A stretch of 64,000 bases of DNA from Bacteroides coprosuis DSM 18011 (GTDB lineage Bacteria; Bacteroidota; Bacteroidia; Bacteroidales; Bacteroidaceae), in contig CM001167.1 in the NCBI GenBank assembly GCA_000212915.1, forward strand, positions 793,780 to 857,779, read 5' to 3'. The notes under the pieces were generated by a model. That model ran no database searches, was not told the origin of the DNA, and saw only the letters and a program-made list of their open reading frames with translations. A program made the translations under genes and the position numbers. Positions 7,191 to 18,020 of the stretch are shown in pieces (within the stretch, counting starts at the first letter, position 1; every line of letters begins with the position of its first letter).

Positions 7191-9992
7191 ATGAGTGTTT
7201 TTAAAAAAATAGGTTTACTTCTATCTTTGATGATATTTCCTATATCCTTATTTGGACAAGGAAACAAAGTGGAAATATATGGACAAATCTTTGATAAAGA
7301 AATGAATGAAGGCGTTGAGAGTGCTTCAGTTCAATTGCTTTCTCTTCCAGATAGTACTTTTGTAAAAGGAGTTTCTTCAGGCATAAATGGTCAGTTTTCT
7401 TTATCAGGATTGACAAGTAAAAACTATATTCTTAAAGTTTCTTTTATTGGATATAAGACATTGTTATATCCTGTTTCCCAAAAGAGCTTGAAGCAGAAAA
7501 CGAATATAGGAAAACTTGAATTATTGACAGATGCTATTTTTTTAGAAGGAACAGTTGTTACAGCAGAGGTACCAAAGGTTACCGTAGCAGAAGATACTCT
7601 AGTATTTAACAGTGCTGCTTATCGAGTGCCACAAAATGCAATGCTTGAAGAATTAGTAAAGAAACTACCAGGAGCTCAGGTTGATACAGATGGTAAAATT
7701 ACGATAAATGGGAAAGAGATATCAAAAATCATGATTGATGGGAAAGAATTCTTTGCTAAAGATCCTGACATAGCAATGAAAAATTTACCTGTAGATGTAA
7801 TTGAAAAACTGAAGACTTATGATAAAAAAAGTGATCAATCTAGAATTACTGGAATCGACGATGGAAAAGAGGTGACAGTATTAGATATTAGTGTAAAAGA
7901 TGGTGCAAATAAAGGCTGGTTTGGTAATGCTGATGTTGGTGTAGGTAATCATAATAGACATACCTTAAAAGGGATGTTAAATCGTTTTTCAGATGGTGAT
8001 CAACTATCAGGGTTTTTAAATCTAAATAATGTAAGAGATGCATCTGTTGGAGGGGGAAGAAGATGGTCACGGAATAACGGAATTGAAGATAATAAGTCGG
8101 GAGGGCTAAACTTTAGTTTGGAACGTCCCAAAATTGATGCTGGAGGAAACGTGAATTACTCAGATACTGAACGTGATTTGCAATCTAAATATACATCTGA
8201 AACCTTCTTGCAAGAGAATTCTTCCTTTTCTAAAGGTTTTAATAATAGTATTAATGATAGTAAATCAATTAATAGTGACTTCAGAGTAGAGTGGAAACCT
8301 GATTCTTTAACAAATATATTAATTCTTCCTTGGTTTAATTATTCTCGCACTAATAGGTTATCCAATGGGGAGAGCCTCACAGGGGATATTGACGATTTTG
8401 ATAATTGGGAAGATATGATGAACAATGGATTAGCAATAAATAAAAGTGTTGACAATTCATTCAGTAAAGGAAATAACTTAGGCTTTGGAACCTCTTTCTT
8501 TATCAATAGAAAGTTAAATACAAAAGGTCGAAATATAGCTTTAGATGTTGATTATTCTTTTGGCAATAGTGATGATAATGGAGGGAACTACTCTTTGATA
8601 GAGTACTTTAAGAAAGGAGAAAAGACTGAGCGCGATCTTATTACAAAGAATGATAATAATAATTATAGCTATCGTGTTAAATTAATGTATTCTGAACCCA
8701 TCTTCAAAAATCGTTTTTTACAGTTTGGATACAGCTATAACAAGTCGTATAACAAAACTGATAGAAAGAGCTATAATTTAGATGGATATGTGGAGGGCGA
8801 TAATTTGGAAGATTTCTTAGACTCTGAACTAAGTAAACTTGCACGTAATTATTATGACAACCATGATATTAGCTTGAATTTAAATACGATTCGTGAAAAA
8901 TACAGATACAATATAGGGGTGTCTGTTCAGCCACAACGAAATAAAATGGAGTACACACAGGGGGAGCAAGAAATTGATACTACTCGTACTGTAGTGAATT
9001 TTACGCCAACTTTTGATTTTCGCTATCAGTTTCATAAGCAGAGTTTTATGAGAATAATGTATAGAGGTAATACGAGTCAGCCCAATATGATGGACTTGTT
9101 GCCAATAAGAGATATAACTAATCCATTAAACATCCGTGAAGGTAATCCAGGATTGAAACCTTCCTATACAAACTTCTTTATGATGTTTTATAACTCTTAT
9201 TTTGCTAAGACTCAAAGAAGTTTGTCTGCTCATGTATTTTTTCAAAATGTGTTAAACAGTGTGAGTTCAAAAGTTATATATGACCCCGAAACTGGGGGTA
9301 AAGTTACTAGACCAGAGAATATTAATGGTAATTGGAATACAAGAGCTATGGTAAACTTTACTACTCCTTTTAAGAATAAGAAATTTACAATTACTACTTT
9401 TTCAAGATTTAATTTTAATAATATCGCGGGTTATCTTTCTTTAGATCCTAATAGTGAAGCTGAAAAGAATAAAACTAAAAATTTAAGATTAGGAGAATCG
9501 TTAAATCTAAACTTTAGAAATGATTGGTTCGAAGCGGGTATTGATGGTTCTGTGAACTACTCAAAGGTTACCAATACTATGCAGCCTCAGAGTAATAGAG
9601 AGACATTTGATTACAGTTTAGGATTAAACTCTAATATTAGATTTCCTTGGGATATAAACTTTTCTACAGATGGTTCTTATACTATCAAAAAGGGTTATAG
9701 CCAAGGAATGGATCGTAATGAGTTTATATGGAATGTTCAGCTGTCCAAAGACTTCTTGAAAGCTAAACAAGCTACAATAAGTATTCAATTTTTTGATATA
9801 TTGAAACAAAGGAGTAATTTATCTCGTTCTATATCAGCAAGTATGCGCCAAGATACTGAGTATAATGAAATAACCAACTTCTTCATGGTGCATTTTGTTT
9901 ATAAGTTAAATACTTTTGGAGGTAATGATAAAAAAGATATGCGTCGAAGAAGAGGGCCAGGAGGAGGTCGCCGTATGCATCGCATGTACTAG
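7191..9992 (+). CDS. Outer-membrane beta-barrel protein with carboxypeptidase-like domain (TonB-receptor-like)
   Basis: A 933-residue protein with a signal peptide (MSVFKKIGLLLSLMIFPISLFGQG, cleavage near residue 23). A CarboxypepD_reg-like beta-sandwich follows (about 27-115, with SLPDSTFVKGVSSGINGQFSL and GYKTL), then a plug-like domain (VEELVKKLPG-type segment ALEELVKKLPGAQV in variant form, and NGKEISKIMIDGKEFF). The rest is a long barrel rich in aromatic and Asn residues (OMP_b-brl_3 type). The C-terminal tail is Arg/Gly-rich (RRRRGPGGGRR). Members of this family are annotated as TonB-dependent receptors or outer-membrane beta-barrel proteins. No SusD partner is adjacent and no substrate can be named. 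Confidence 0.85.
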   Translation: MSVFKKIGLLLSLMIFPISLFGQGNKVEIYGQIFDKEMNEGVESASVQLLSLPDSTFVKGVSSGINGQFSLSGLTSKNYILKVSFIGYKTLLYPVSQKSLKQKTNIGKLELLTDAIFLEGTVVTAEVPKVTVAEDTLVFNSAAYRVPQNAMLEELVKKLPGAQVDTDGKITINGKEISKIMIDGKEFFAKDPDIAMKNLPVDVIEKLKTYDKKSDQSRITGIDDGKEVTVLDISVKDGANKGWFGNADVGVGNHNRHTLKGMLNRFSDGDQLSGFLNLNNVRDASVGGGRRWSRNNGIEDNKSGGLNFSLERPKIDAGGNVNYSDTERDLQSKYTSETFLQENSSFSKGFNNSINDSKSINSDFRVEWKPDSLTNILILPWFNYSRTNRLSNGESLTGDIDDFDNWEDMMNNGLAINKSVDNSFSKGNNLGFGTSFFINRKLNTKGRNIALDVDYSFGNSDDNGGNYSLIEYFKKGEKTERDLITKNDNNNYSYRVKLMYSEPIFKNRFLQFGYSYNKSYNKTDRKSYNLDGYVEGDNLEDFLDSELSKLARNYYDNHDISLNLNTIREKYRYNIGVSVQPQRNKMEYTQGEQEIDTTRTVVNFTPTFDFRYQFHKQSFMRIMYRGNTSQPNMMDLLPIRDITNPLNIREGNPGLKPSYTNFFMMFYNSYFAKTQRSLSAHVFFQNVLNSVSSKVIYDPETGGKVTRPENINGNWNTRAMVNFTTPFKNKKFTITTFSRFNFNNIAGYLSLDPNSEAEKNKTKNLRLGESLNLNFRNDWFEAGIDGSVNYSKVTNTMQPQSNRETFDYSLGLNSNIRFPWDINFSTDGSYTIKKGYSQGMDRNEFIWNVQLSKDFLKAKQATISIQFFDILKQRSNLSRSISASMRQDTEYNEITNFFMVHFVYKLNTFGGNDKKDMRRRRGPGGGRRMHRMY

Positions 9993-10070
9993 AAATAGCC
10001 TTAATAAGCATTTGTTCGGTTTGTTGCATGTCCTTTTTTATCTACATTTGTTAATATTGCGTGTAGATAT

Positions 10071-11510
10071 ATGATAGATCTAGGATTTTCATTAGCCGGA
10101 TTGGCTGGTACTTTGTTTAAAATACTCTATTTTGCTGTTGTTTTTGGGACTATTATCATTGTTATTTTAGATAATAGAAATCCTTTAAAGACCATAGCTT
10201 GGTTGATGGTGCTTATATTTGTTCCTTTTATAGGGCTAATAATCTATTTTTTCTTTGGACAAGATCAACGTAGAGAGCGCATCATTAGTAAAAAGAGTTA
10301 TGGAAATCTTTTGCAGAAACCTCGTGCTGAATATCAAGCTCAAGAGGCTGTGCAGCTACCTCCAAACTATAATTCACTCATTTCTTTATTTAGACGAACT
10401 AATCAAGCTTTTCCTTACGATGGGAATGATGTGACATTATTCACTGATGGTTATCAAAAGTACTCTACTCTAATTAAGGAGCTTTATAAAGCAAAAGATC
10501 ATATTCATATTAACTATTATATTTTCGAGAATGACGAGTTGGGGCATCTTATTCGCGATGTTTTGATAGATAAAGCCAAAGAAGGTGTTATCATTCGTGT
10601 TATTTATGATGACGTGGGCTGTTGGAGTGTTCCTAATAGGTTTTTTGATGAAATGCGCTATGTTGGTATTGAAGTTAGAGCTTTTTTAAAAGTTCGTTTT
10701 CCTTTGTTTACTAGTAAAGTGAACTATCGTAACCACAGAAAGATAATTGTTATTGATGGTGTGGTAGGTTTTGTTGGCGGAATTAATATTGCTAGTAGAT
10801 ATCTCAAAGGAGTAGAGTGGGGGCAATGGAGAGATTCTCATATTATGATCAAAGGAAAGGCTGTTCATGGACTTCAAACCGCTTTTTTAGTGGATTGGTA
10901 TTTTGTTGATCATACTTTACTATCCTCTGATCGATTTTTTCCTCGCATAGAATCTTGTGGAGAATCTCTATGTCAGATTGTGACTAGTGAACCAATTGGG
11001 CCATGGAGAGATATTATGCAAGGCATTGTTTTAGCTATTGGTCAGGCTCGTGAATACTTTTATATCCAGACTCCCTATTTTTTGCCTACAGAGCCTGTTC
11101 AAACGGCATTGAAGACAGCTGCGCTTGCTGGTATAGATGTGCGTATTATGTTACCAGACAAAGCGGATAGCAAATTAACACATTTAGGGTCTCGATCTTA
11201 TATCGAGGACATGCTGAAAGCGGGTGTTCATATTTACCTTTACAAAGATGGCTTTATACATGCGAAGACAATGGTTTCGGATGATTGCTTTTCTAGTGTA
11301 GGAACTACAAATATTGATTTTAGAAGTTTCGAACACAACTTTGAAGTAAATGCTTTTATGTATGATAAAACGAGTGCTCTGAAGCTAAAACAAGCTTTTT
11401 TAAAAGACCAACATGTTTGTGAGGAAGTGTTTTATAAGAATTGGGTTAAACGGCCAATAAGAGTAAGGGTACTAGAATCTGCAGTAAGAGTTCTTTCCCC
11501 TTTATTATAG
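10071..11510 (+). CDS. cls: Cardiolipin synthase
   Basis: A 479-residue phospholipase-D-family enzyme that condenses phosphatidylglycerol molecules to cardiolipin at the inner membrane. Two N-terminal membrane helices (about 10-34 and 42-62) precede two HKD catalytic motifs: NHRKIIVIDG with HRK at 222-224, and FIHAKTMVSDD with HAK at 397-399. Both motifs are complete, as is the GGINIASRY segment. The length is that of bacterial ClsA-type enzymes. It converges on rsmD, with only four bases between the two stop codons. Confidence 0.94.
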   Translation: MIDLGFSLAGLAGTLFKILYFAVVFGTIIIVILDNRNPLKTIAWLMVLIFVPFIGLIIYFFFGQDQRRERIISKKSYGNLLQKPRAEYQAQEAVQLPPNYNSLISLFRRTNQAFPYDGNDVTLFTDGYQKYSTLIKELYKAKDHIHINYYIFENDELGHLIRDVLIDKAKEGVIIRVIYDDVGCWSVPNRFFDEMRYVGIEVRAFLKVRFPLFTSKVNYRNHRKIIVIDGVVGFVGGINIASRYLKGVEWGQWRDSHIMIKGKAVHGLQTAFLVDWYFVDHTLLSSDRFFPRIESCGESLCQIVTSEPIGPWRDIMQGIVLAIGQAREYFYIQTPYFLPTEPVQTALKTAALAGIDVRIMLPDKADSKLTHLGSRSYIEDMLKAGVHIYLYKDGFIHAKTMVSDDCFSSVGTTNIDFRSFEHNFEVNAFMYDKTSALKLKQAFLKDQHVCEEVFYKNWVKRPIRVRVLESAVRVLSPLL

Positions 11511-11514
11511 ACAT

Positions 11515-12060
11515 CTATTTCTGTCTAAAGAACGAGAAATTTACACTTCCGTAGATACGTTGCTCTAGGAATAAAGGGTGTTCTTTGTAAGAGTGATCTT
11601 TTCCATGTTCAAAAACTAGAATACCTCCTTCTTCTAGGATTTCTGCATCAAATATTTTTTGAGGTATGGTTTCCATTTCTTTTAGTGCATAAGGAGGATC
11701 GGCAAAAATAAAATTAAATTTTTGATGAGTCTTACTAATAAACTTGAAAGCATCTGCACGAACAGGAATACAGACATCTGTTCCAACCTCATTCATGATC
11801 TTTTTTATAAAGGAAAAGTGTGCTGAATCTTTTTCAACACTCACAACTTGTTCACATCCTCTAGAAACTAACTCTATACTAATACTTCCTGTTCCAGCAA
11901 AAAGATCAAGAGCAATTATATTGCCTTCTTCAAAATCAATATAATTATTGATTAAAACATTAAATAGGTTTTCCTTCGCAAAATCAGTAGTTGGTCTTGC
12001 TTTGAATGTTTTGGGTACAGTGAACATTCTTCTTTTATATTTTCCGCTTATAACTCGCAT
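11515..12060 (-). CDS. rsmD: 16S rRNA (guanine-N2)-methyltransferase RsmD
   Basis: A 181-residue SAM-dependent methyltransferase that modifies G966 of 16S rRNA (E. coli numbering) during 30S assembly. The N-terminus MRVISGKYKRR and ARPTTDFAKENLFNVL are typical. The SAM site is LDLFAGTGSIS (about 51-61) and the catalytic motif is ADPPY (120-124). Its ATG overlaps the end of the upstream DUF3822 gene by 13 bases, indicating translational coupling. Confidence 0.94.
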   Translation of the reverse strand: MRVISGKYKRRMFTVPKTFKARPTTDFAKENLFNVLINNYIDFEEGNIIALDLFAGTGSISIELVSRGCEQVVSVEKDSAHFSFIKKIMNEVGTDVCIPVRADAFKFISKTHQKFNFIFADPPYALKEMETIPQKIFDAEILEEGGILVFEHGKDHSYKEHPLFLEQRIYGSVNFSFFRQK

Positions 12061-12848
12061 AAATTCATTGCTTTTAAATCTAAATATTCTGAAGGGTTGA
12101 GTACAGAAACATTGGCAATATATTTTTTTATGGCGTCTAAAAGATTTGTTTTATCTTCTAAATTTCCTGATAAAAATAATTCATCTCTCTCTTGAGAATA
12201 GGTTAGTTGCTTCCATATATATAATATATAATAAACTTGATTACTAGTTTCTGAGGCATTAAATGCATTCGTTAGTAATAGTTTTCCTTTATTTAAGCAA
12301 AACAAATGCATTGTTTCAGCTTGAATATGAACAAACATCTTTTTAGTATTGCCTTCTTTACTCTTTTGTGAGTAATAAGCTATTAAAGGAGTGTTTTGAG
12401 CGAAGAAGCGAGGGTTCCTGAAGTGTTCATTTAGAAATTTGTATAGAATCTTATTTGCCCCATAAATAATAGTAAGATTGTTTGCCTCTAAAGTGTTATA
12501 GCATACTTGTGTATTTGTGTTGAGTAGCTTTTGTCCAAAATAATAGAGTTCTTGGCAAATGTCAGGATTAAATAAATTGAGGGGGTGAACTATTGTTTTT
12601 GTATCTCCAATCAATATATTTACTCTCTTATAAAGTTGACTTAAAAAAGGATGATTGGTTACTAGTGCCTTGAAATTAGCAATCAAAGGAAGTTTTCTGT
12701 CAATATCTAAATCAAAAAAGGTATAAGGATTATCGCTTAATGGGTTGTAGATAGAAAAAGAAAATCCATCCGTATTAATACGGATGGATAATGTATATTG
12801 TTCCGATTTGCTAAAATCCATTTCTTGAATTGTAGTTATTGGAGACAT
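12048..12848 (-). CDS. DUF3822 family protein
   Basis: A 266-residue protein of the Bacteroidetes-specific DUF3822 family. It has the N-terminal SEQYTLSIRINTDGFSFSIY pattern and a split actin-like (ASKHA-type) look: beta-rich first half, then FVHIQAETMHLFCLNKGKLLL. DUF3822 is regularly found next to rsmD and is coupled to it here by a 13-base overlap, so a role linked to rRNA modification or ribosome assembly is a guess from context only. There is no signal peptide and no catalytic motif that can be named. Confidence 0.82.
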   Translation of the reverse strand: MSPITTIQEMDFSKSEQYTLSIRINTDGFSFSIYNPLSDNPYTFFDLDIDRKLPLIANFKALVTNHPFLSQLYKRVNILIGDTKTIVHPLNLFNPDICQELYYFGQKLLNTNTQVCYNTLEANNLTIIYGANKILYKFLNEHFRNPRFFAQNTPLIAYYSQKSKEGNTKKMFVHIQAETMHLFCLNKGKLLLTNAFNASETSNQVYYILYIWKQLTYSQERDELFLSGNLEDKTNLLDAIKKYIANVSVLNPSEYLDLKAMNLCEL

Positions 12849-12901
12849 ATTCTAGTGTTTATAACTTCGATTAATTAGAAGTTAAGTTGTTCTCTATACT
12901 A

Positions 12902-13585
12902 TTATAGAGATTCCCAGTTACCTGTTGTAATAGGTTCTTCCATAGAACCAACTCTAAGACCAGCATATCTGTCTAGTTGTTGGCGTAAGTAGGTCATGTT
13001 TTTAATTTCTTGTTCGTCAAGACCTTTTAAATAAACATGGTATGGAGTTTGAGCTTGGAAAAATCTTGCTGGACCTGATTGAATAGTATCAACTTTAGCT
13101 GAAAGTTCAAATTTAGCACCACCTGTAAATGGAACAAATTGAATTGAGTCAGCAACAAATCCCTTAGGATAAAGAGTTTCAAGAACAGGAACTTCAATCG
13201 TATCACGCTTGAATTCTGTTAAACCGTTCTTCTCAACTTCTTTCCAATCACCTGTAGCTTTTGCTTTATTGATGATCTTCATAGCTTTTTCTTCTGTAAG
13301 ACCATCTTCTTTTTGAAGGTCGGTAAGTTCGCCAACTTTATATAGACTTTGAATGTTACCATGTTTGATGAAGTCAATCAAACTGTCAAAATCGTTAGCA
13401 TAGTGGCTGAACTGTTTACGGTACTCTAATTGAGCTTCTCTAATTTCGATTAAACGAGCGATAACAGCTTTTTCTCTGATGCTTTTCTCTTTATCGAAGT
13501 TAATAGGGCCCATGATACTTGCATAGCACATGTAAAGTAAAGCTACCGCACAAATAGCTAATACGACATTAGTTACTTTTTTCAT
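12902..13585 (-). CDS. Single-helix anchored protein with pilin-like N-terminal half, unknown function
   Basis: A 227-residue protein with one N-terminal helix (about 5-25) and then a long polar domain. The segment KAVIARLIEIREAQLEYRKQ followed by FSHYANDFDSLIDFIK resembles the N-terminal helix and following region of type II secretion pseudopilins (helix, residue counting of a growing series, then a Tyr/Asp loop). The end, TTGNWES, is also reminiscent of these. No prepilin peptidase site (G-FxxxE) is visible, so it is not an ordinary pilin. The gene is conserved-looking and has its own promoter box. Function unknown. Confidence 0.75.
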   Translation of the reverse strand: MKKVTNVVLAICAVALLYMCYASIMGPINFDKEKSIREKAVIARLIEIREAQLEYRKQFSHYANDFDSLIDFIKHGNIQSLYKVGELTDLQKEDGLTEEKAMKIINKAKATGDWKEVEKNGLTEFKRDTIEVPVLETLYPKGFVADSIQFVPFTGGAKFELSAKVDTIQSGPARFFQAQTPYHVYLKGLDEQEIKNMTYLRQQLDRYAGLRVGSMEEPITTGNWESL

Positions 13586-13619
13586 GATATGTATTATTTT
13601 TAGTTTATATTCGTACTTG

Positions 13620-13627
13620 CAAAAATA
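13620..13627 (-). promoter_or_regulatory. Putative -7 box for the 12902-13585 gene
   Basis: Minus-strand TATTTTTG fits TAnnTTTG, 34 bases before the start codon, in the short divergent gap shared with the helicase gene. Confidence 0.45.
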
Positions 13628-13681
13628 GAATAAATTAATCTATTTAACGATAGAATAGAAAAACTTTTTCACACTAATAGG

Positions 13682-15100
13682 ATGTTATACACTTTTTTCG
13701 CTAAAAAGATAAAAGAAAACTTTAGATACAGTCCCACTGATCAACAAAATCAGGTAATTATCCAATTATCTCACTTCCTCTCATCTAAAAAAACAGATGA
13801 TATTTTTCTACTGAAAGGATACGCTGGAACAGGTAAAACGTCTCTTGTTGGAGCATTGGTTAAAGCCTTGATTTCTTTACAACAAAAAGTCATATTGATG
13901 GCTCCTACCGGTAGGGCAGCTAAGGTTTTCTCTTCTTATGCTGATTATCCAGCATTTACTATCCATAAAAGAATATACAGAGAGAAGAAATTTGGTGCTG
14001 AAGATCGTAACTTTGAGTTAAATGTAAATCTTTATAGCAATACTCTGTTTATTGTTGATGAGGCTTCTATGATTGCGAATCAAGGTCTCTCAGGATCTTC
14101 TTTTGGTTCGGGTTGCTTGCTCGATGATCTTATTCACTATGTGTATTCTGGAACAAATTGCAAATTGATTTTGATGGGAGATACCGCGCAGTTACCTCCC
14201 ATAGGAGAGGATTTGAGTCCTGCTTTAATCTCAGATCAACTTTCTGGCTACGGACTGCGAGTTCATAATTGTGAAATGACGGATGTTGTACGACAAGAAG
14301 AAAATTCTGGAATTTTATATAATGCAACGCAGTTACGGACTCATTTATCTGAGGGGGATGTTCTTAAATTGCCACAGATAAAACTTCAAGATTTCCTTGA
14401 TATTAAAAATGTTCCAGGTACTGAGTTGATAGAAGAACTAAACACTTGTTATGGAAGAGAAGGGATGGACGAAACGATTGTTGTTTGTAGATCGAATAAA
14501 AGAGCGAATCTCTATAATAAAGGTATCCGTGCAGCGATACTTTATCGTGAAGATGAACTCAATACGGGTGATTTACTTATGGTAAATAAAAATAATTACT
14601 TTTGGTCTAAAGAGTATAAGGAAATAGATTTTATAGCCAATGGAGAAATCGTAAAAGTGGAGCGATTAAACAGTACTTATGAACTGTATGGTTTTCGCTT
14701 TGCCGATGCAACAATATCGCTACCTGATTATGATCACTATGAAATGGATGTGAAGCTACTATTGAACACATTGCATACAGATACTCCTGCATTATCTCGG
14801 AATGATCAAGAAAAGTTATTTTATGCTGTTTTAGAAGATTATGCGGATGTCTCAATTAAAAGAGAGCGAATTAAGAAAATTAAAGAAGATCCTCACTTTA
14901 ATGCTTTACAAGTAAAATATGCTTATGCTATTACGGGACATAAGGCACAGGGTGGTCAGTGGAAAAATGTATTTCTCGATCAAGGTTATATGAGTACTGA
15001 TTATTTAAGTACAGAATATTTTAGATGGTTATACACTGCGTTTACTCGTGCTACAGAGCATTTATATCTTGTGAATTATCCTGCGGATCAATTGATATAG
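13682..15100 (+). CDS. ATP-dependent DNA helicase, RecD/Pif1-type superfamily 1
   Basis: A 472-residue SF1B helicase. It has Walker A GYAGTGKT (46-53), motif Ia APTGRAAKVFSS, Walker B IVDEASM (124-130), motif III MGDTAQLPPIGE, a UvrD_C_2-type ending with AYAITGHKAQGGQW (about 415-428) and motif VI YTAFTRATEHLYLV. The short length and lack of an N-terminal RecD extension place it with the stand-alone AAA_30/RecD-like helicases common in Bacteroidetes, not with the RecBCD subunit. It probably unwinds DNA 5' to 3' in repair or replication restart (inferred from family). Confidence 0.85.
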   Translation: MLYTFFAKKIKENFRYSPTDQQNQVIIQLSHFLSSKKTDDIFLLKGYAGTGKTSLVGALVKALISLQQKVILMAPTGRAAKVFSSYADYPAFTIHKRIYREKKFGAEDRNFELNVNLYSNTLFIVDEASMIANQGLSGSSFGSGCLLDDLIHYVYSGTNCKLILMGDTAQLPPIGEDLSPALISDQLSGYGLRVHNCEMTDVVRQEENSGILYNATQLRTHLSEGDVLKLPQIKLQDFLDIKNVPGTELIEELNTCYGREGMDETIVVCRSNKRANLYNKGIRAAILYREDELNTGDLLMVNKNNYFWSKEYKEIDFIANGEIVKVERLNSTYELYGFRFADATISLPDYDHYEMDVKLLLNTLHTDTPALSRNDQEKLFYAVLEDYADVSIKRERIKKIKEDPHFNALQVKYAYAITGHKAQGGQWKNVFLDQGYMSTDYLSTEYFRWLYTAFTRATEHLYLVNYPADQLI

Positions 15101-15103
15101 TAT

Positions 15104-15140
15104 AAAAAGAGAGTCAACTCATAGAATTGACTCTCTTTTT
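15104..15140. terminator. Bidirectional terminator between helicase and alaS
   Basis: AAAAAGAGAGTCAA pairs with TTGACTCTCTTTTT around a short loop, with A and T tracts on both sides, between two convergent genes. Confidence 0.85.
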
Positions 15141-15163
15141 TATGTTATTAGTGGTATCTAAAA

Positions 15164-17785
15164 TTATCTCAAATTAGCAGATTCAATAATGCTTTCTACT
15201 GCTGCATGTAATCCATCTGGATTTTTTCCTCCAGCAGTGGCAAAATGAGGTTGACCACCTCCTCCGCCTTGAATAAGCTTAGCTGCTTGGCGAACTAGGT
15301 CTCCAGCTTTTAGTCCTCTTTCTATTAAGTCATCGCTTAACATAACAGTTAACATCGGCTTCCCTTTTTCTATGCTACCAGCAACGAAGAATAAGTTTTC
15401 AGTAACTTCTCCACGAAGTTGGAATGCAATATTTTTTACAATATGTGCAGGAAGATTACTCACTGTTTGAATAACTTTTACTCCATTTATAACTTCTGCA
15501 TTTTGAAGTAATCTTTCTTTGATTGAAGCCTCTTTTTCTTTCATATAGTCTTCAACTTGATTCTTCAATTCGGTGTTTTCTACAATGAACTTAGTTATTG
15601 TAGAAACAAGGTCAGGAGTATTATTGAATAAAGATCTTAAGTCTTTAAGTGTATCTTCTACCTCATATACGAGTTGCTCAACTTTTTCGCCTGTCCATGC
15701 TTCGATACGTCTGATTCCAGAAGCAATAGATCCTTCTGATATGATTTTAAACATACCTATACTTCCTGTTGCTGGCACATGAGTACCACCACAGAATTCA
15801 ATAGATTCATCAAACTGAACTACACGCACTTCTTCTCCATATTTTTCACCAAAAAGGGCTATAGCACCTAAATCTCTGGCTTCTTGGATTGGAATGCTGC
15901 GATATTCTGTTAATGAAATATTCTGACGAATACGCTCATTTATGATTTGTTCTACTTGACGGATTTCTTCATCTGTTACTTTCTGGAAATGTGAAAAGTC
16001 GAAACGCAGAGTTTCAGGTGTTACTAGCGACCCTTTTTGCTCAACATGAGAGCCTAATACTTCCCGTAAAGCCTGGTCTAGTAAGTGCGTTGCACTATGG
16101 TTGGCAGCACAAGCTGCACGTTTTTCTCTATCGACACAAGCCATAAATGTAGCTTCAAGATCAGTAGGAAGCTTTGTTGTAATATGGATAGGGAGATTAT
16201 TCTCTTTCTTTGTATCAATAATATCAATTGTTTCGTTGTCGTTAACAAGGACACCAGTGTCGCCTACTTGACCTCCGCTTTCTGCATAGAAAGGAGTTTT
16301 ATCTAAGACAAGTTGAAAATATGTTTTCTTCTTTTGAGTAATCTTACGATAGCGAAGAATAGATACTTCATATTCTGTGTAATCGTAACCAATAAACTCT
16401 GTAGTACCTTCTTTTACTGTTACCCAATCTGATGTTTCAATTGATGCTGCATTACGAGCTCTATCTTTTTGCTTTTGCATTTCAGCATTGAAACCTTCTA
16501 AATCAGCAGTCATACCATGTTCTCTTAAGATTAGTTCTGTTAAATCTAGAGGGAATCCATAAGTATCATATAGAGTAAACGTTTCTTTACCACTGATCTC
16601 TGTTTTTCCTTGTTTGCGAGTTTCATCCATTGTGTTCTCAAGAAGGTGTATACCTGTTTCAAGAGTGTGTAAGAAAGATTCTTCCTCTTCTTTAATTACT
16701 TTTTCAATCAGTACCTTTTGAGCTATTAGTTCAGGGTAAGCGTCTCCCATACTTTCGTTTAGTACAGGTAGAAGCTTGTACATAAATGCACCTTTTTGGT
16801 TTAAGAAAGTATATCCATAGCGTACTGCTCTACGAAGAATACGTCTGATAACGTATCCTGCTTTTGCATTAGATGGTAATTGACCATCAGCTATTGAGAA
16901 TGCTATAGTTCGGATATGGTCTGCTATTACTCGCATGGCTATATCCAACTCTTTACTTTCCCCATATTTAACATTAGCTAGTGATGCTATTTTTTGGATT
17001 AGAGGTTGGAAAACATCTGTATCGTAGTTTGATATTTTGCCTTGAAGAGCCATACATAGACGTTCGAATCCCATACCCGTATCAATTACTTTATGTGGAA
17101 GATCTACTAAAGTCCCGTCCGCTTTACGGTTGAATTGCATAAACACAAGATTCCATATCTCAATTACTTGAGGGTGGTCATGGTTCACCAATGAACGACC
17201 ATCTACAGCTTTACGCTCAGCTTCACTTCTTAAGTCAATATGTATTTCAGAGCAAGGACCACAAGGACCCGTATCACCCATTTCCCAGAAGTTATCGTGC
17301 TTGTTGCCATTTATAATGCGTTCTTTTGGAAGATGTTTTTCCCAAAAAGAAAATGCTTCTTCATCACGGTCAAGACCTTCTTCGGGGCTACCTTCAAAAA
17401 TTGTAGCATATAATCTGTTTGAGTCTAATTGAAGAACATCAACAAGATATTCCCAGGCCCATTCGATGGCTTCTTTTTTGAAGTAATCACCAAATGACCA
17501 ATTACCTAGCATCTCAAACATGGTGTGGTGATAAGTATCATGACCTACTTCTTCAAGGTCATTGTGCTTACCGCTTACACGAAGACATTTTTGAGAATCG
17601 GCGACTCTTTTATATTTGGCAGGTTTATTACCAAGAATGATATCTTTAAATTGATTCATACCTGCATTAGTAAACATTAATGTAGGGTCATCTTTAATAA
17701 CCATTGGAGCTGAAGGAACTATTTGATGTCCCTTAGACTCAAAGAACTCTTTAAATGATTCTCTAATTTCTTTTGCCGTCATCAT
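15164..17785 (-). CDS. alaS: Alanine--tRNA ligase
   Basis: An 873-residue class II synthetase that charges tRNA-Ala and edits Ser/Gly mischarging. The catalytic domain shows [12 protein letters not shown]-like [40 protein letters not shown] and [16 protein letters not shown]. The editing domain has [17 protein letters not shown] and EFCGGTHV with zinc-binding residues. The C-Ala region ends [15 protein letters not shown]. Length and motif order are complete. The start used is [11 protein letters not shown]; the second Met is an equally possible start. It is transcribed away from the merR-like gene. Confidence 0.97.
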   Translation of the reverse strand: MMTAKEIRESFKEFFESKGHQIVPSAPMVIKDDPTLMFTNAGMNQFKDIILGNKPAKYKRVADSQKCLRVSGKHNDLEEVGHDTYHHTMFEMLGNWSFGDYFKKEAIEWAWEYLVDVLQLDSNRLYATIFEGSPEEGLDRDEEAFSFWEKHLPKERIINGNKHDNFWEMGDTGPCGPCSEIHIDLRSEAERKAVDGRSLVNHDHPQVIEIWNLVFMQFNRKADGTLVDLPHKVIDTGMGFERLCMALQGKISNYDTDVFQPLIQKIASLANVKYGESKELDIAMRVIADHIRTIAFSIADGQLPSNAKAGYVIRRILRRAVRYGYTFLNQKGAFMYKLLPVLNESMGDAYPELIAQKVLIEKVIKEEEESFLHTLETGIHLLENTMDETRKQGKTEISGKETFTLYDTYGFPLDLTELILREHGMTADLEGFNAEMQKQKDRARNAASIETSDWVTVKEGTTEFIGYDYTEYEVSILRYRKITQKKKTYFQLVLDKTPFYAESGGQVGDTGVLVNDNETIDIIDTKKENNLPIHITTKLPTDLEATFMACVDREKRAACAANHSATHLLDQALREVLGSHVEQKGSLVTPETLRFDFSHFQKVTDEEIRQVEQIINERIRQNISLTEYRSIPIQEARDLGAIALFGEKYGEEVRVVQFDESIEFCGGTHVPATGSIGMFKIISEGSIASGIRRIEAWTGEKVEQLVYEVEDTLKDLRSLFNNTPDLVSTITKFIVENTELKNQVEDYMKEKEASIKERLLQNAEVINGVKVIQTVSNLPAHIVKNIAFQLRGEVTENLFFVAGSIEKGKPMLTVMLSDDLIERGLKAGDLVRQAAKLIQGGGGGQPHFATAGGKNPDGLHAAVESIIESANLR

Positions 17786-18020
17786 ATTTATATCTCTATC
17801 CTCGAGGTTAATATTCTTTATGAAAGGATCAACAAAGATAACTTGATTTTATTATTTTTGTGGCTTAATTAGCGAATAAATTAATTGGTAACAAAGTTTG
17901 AGGCTGTTTAAATTCTTTGTTTATTTAGATAAAACTCAATATTTTAGGAATATATCTAGGATCTATTTTATTCTAGAATCATCAATTTAGTAGAAAACAC
18001 AAGAGACAATTTATAGTAAT

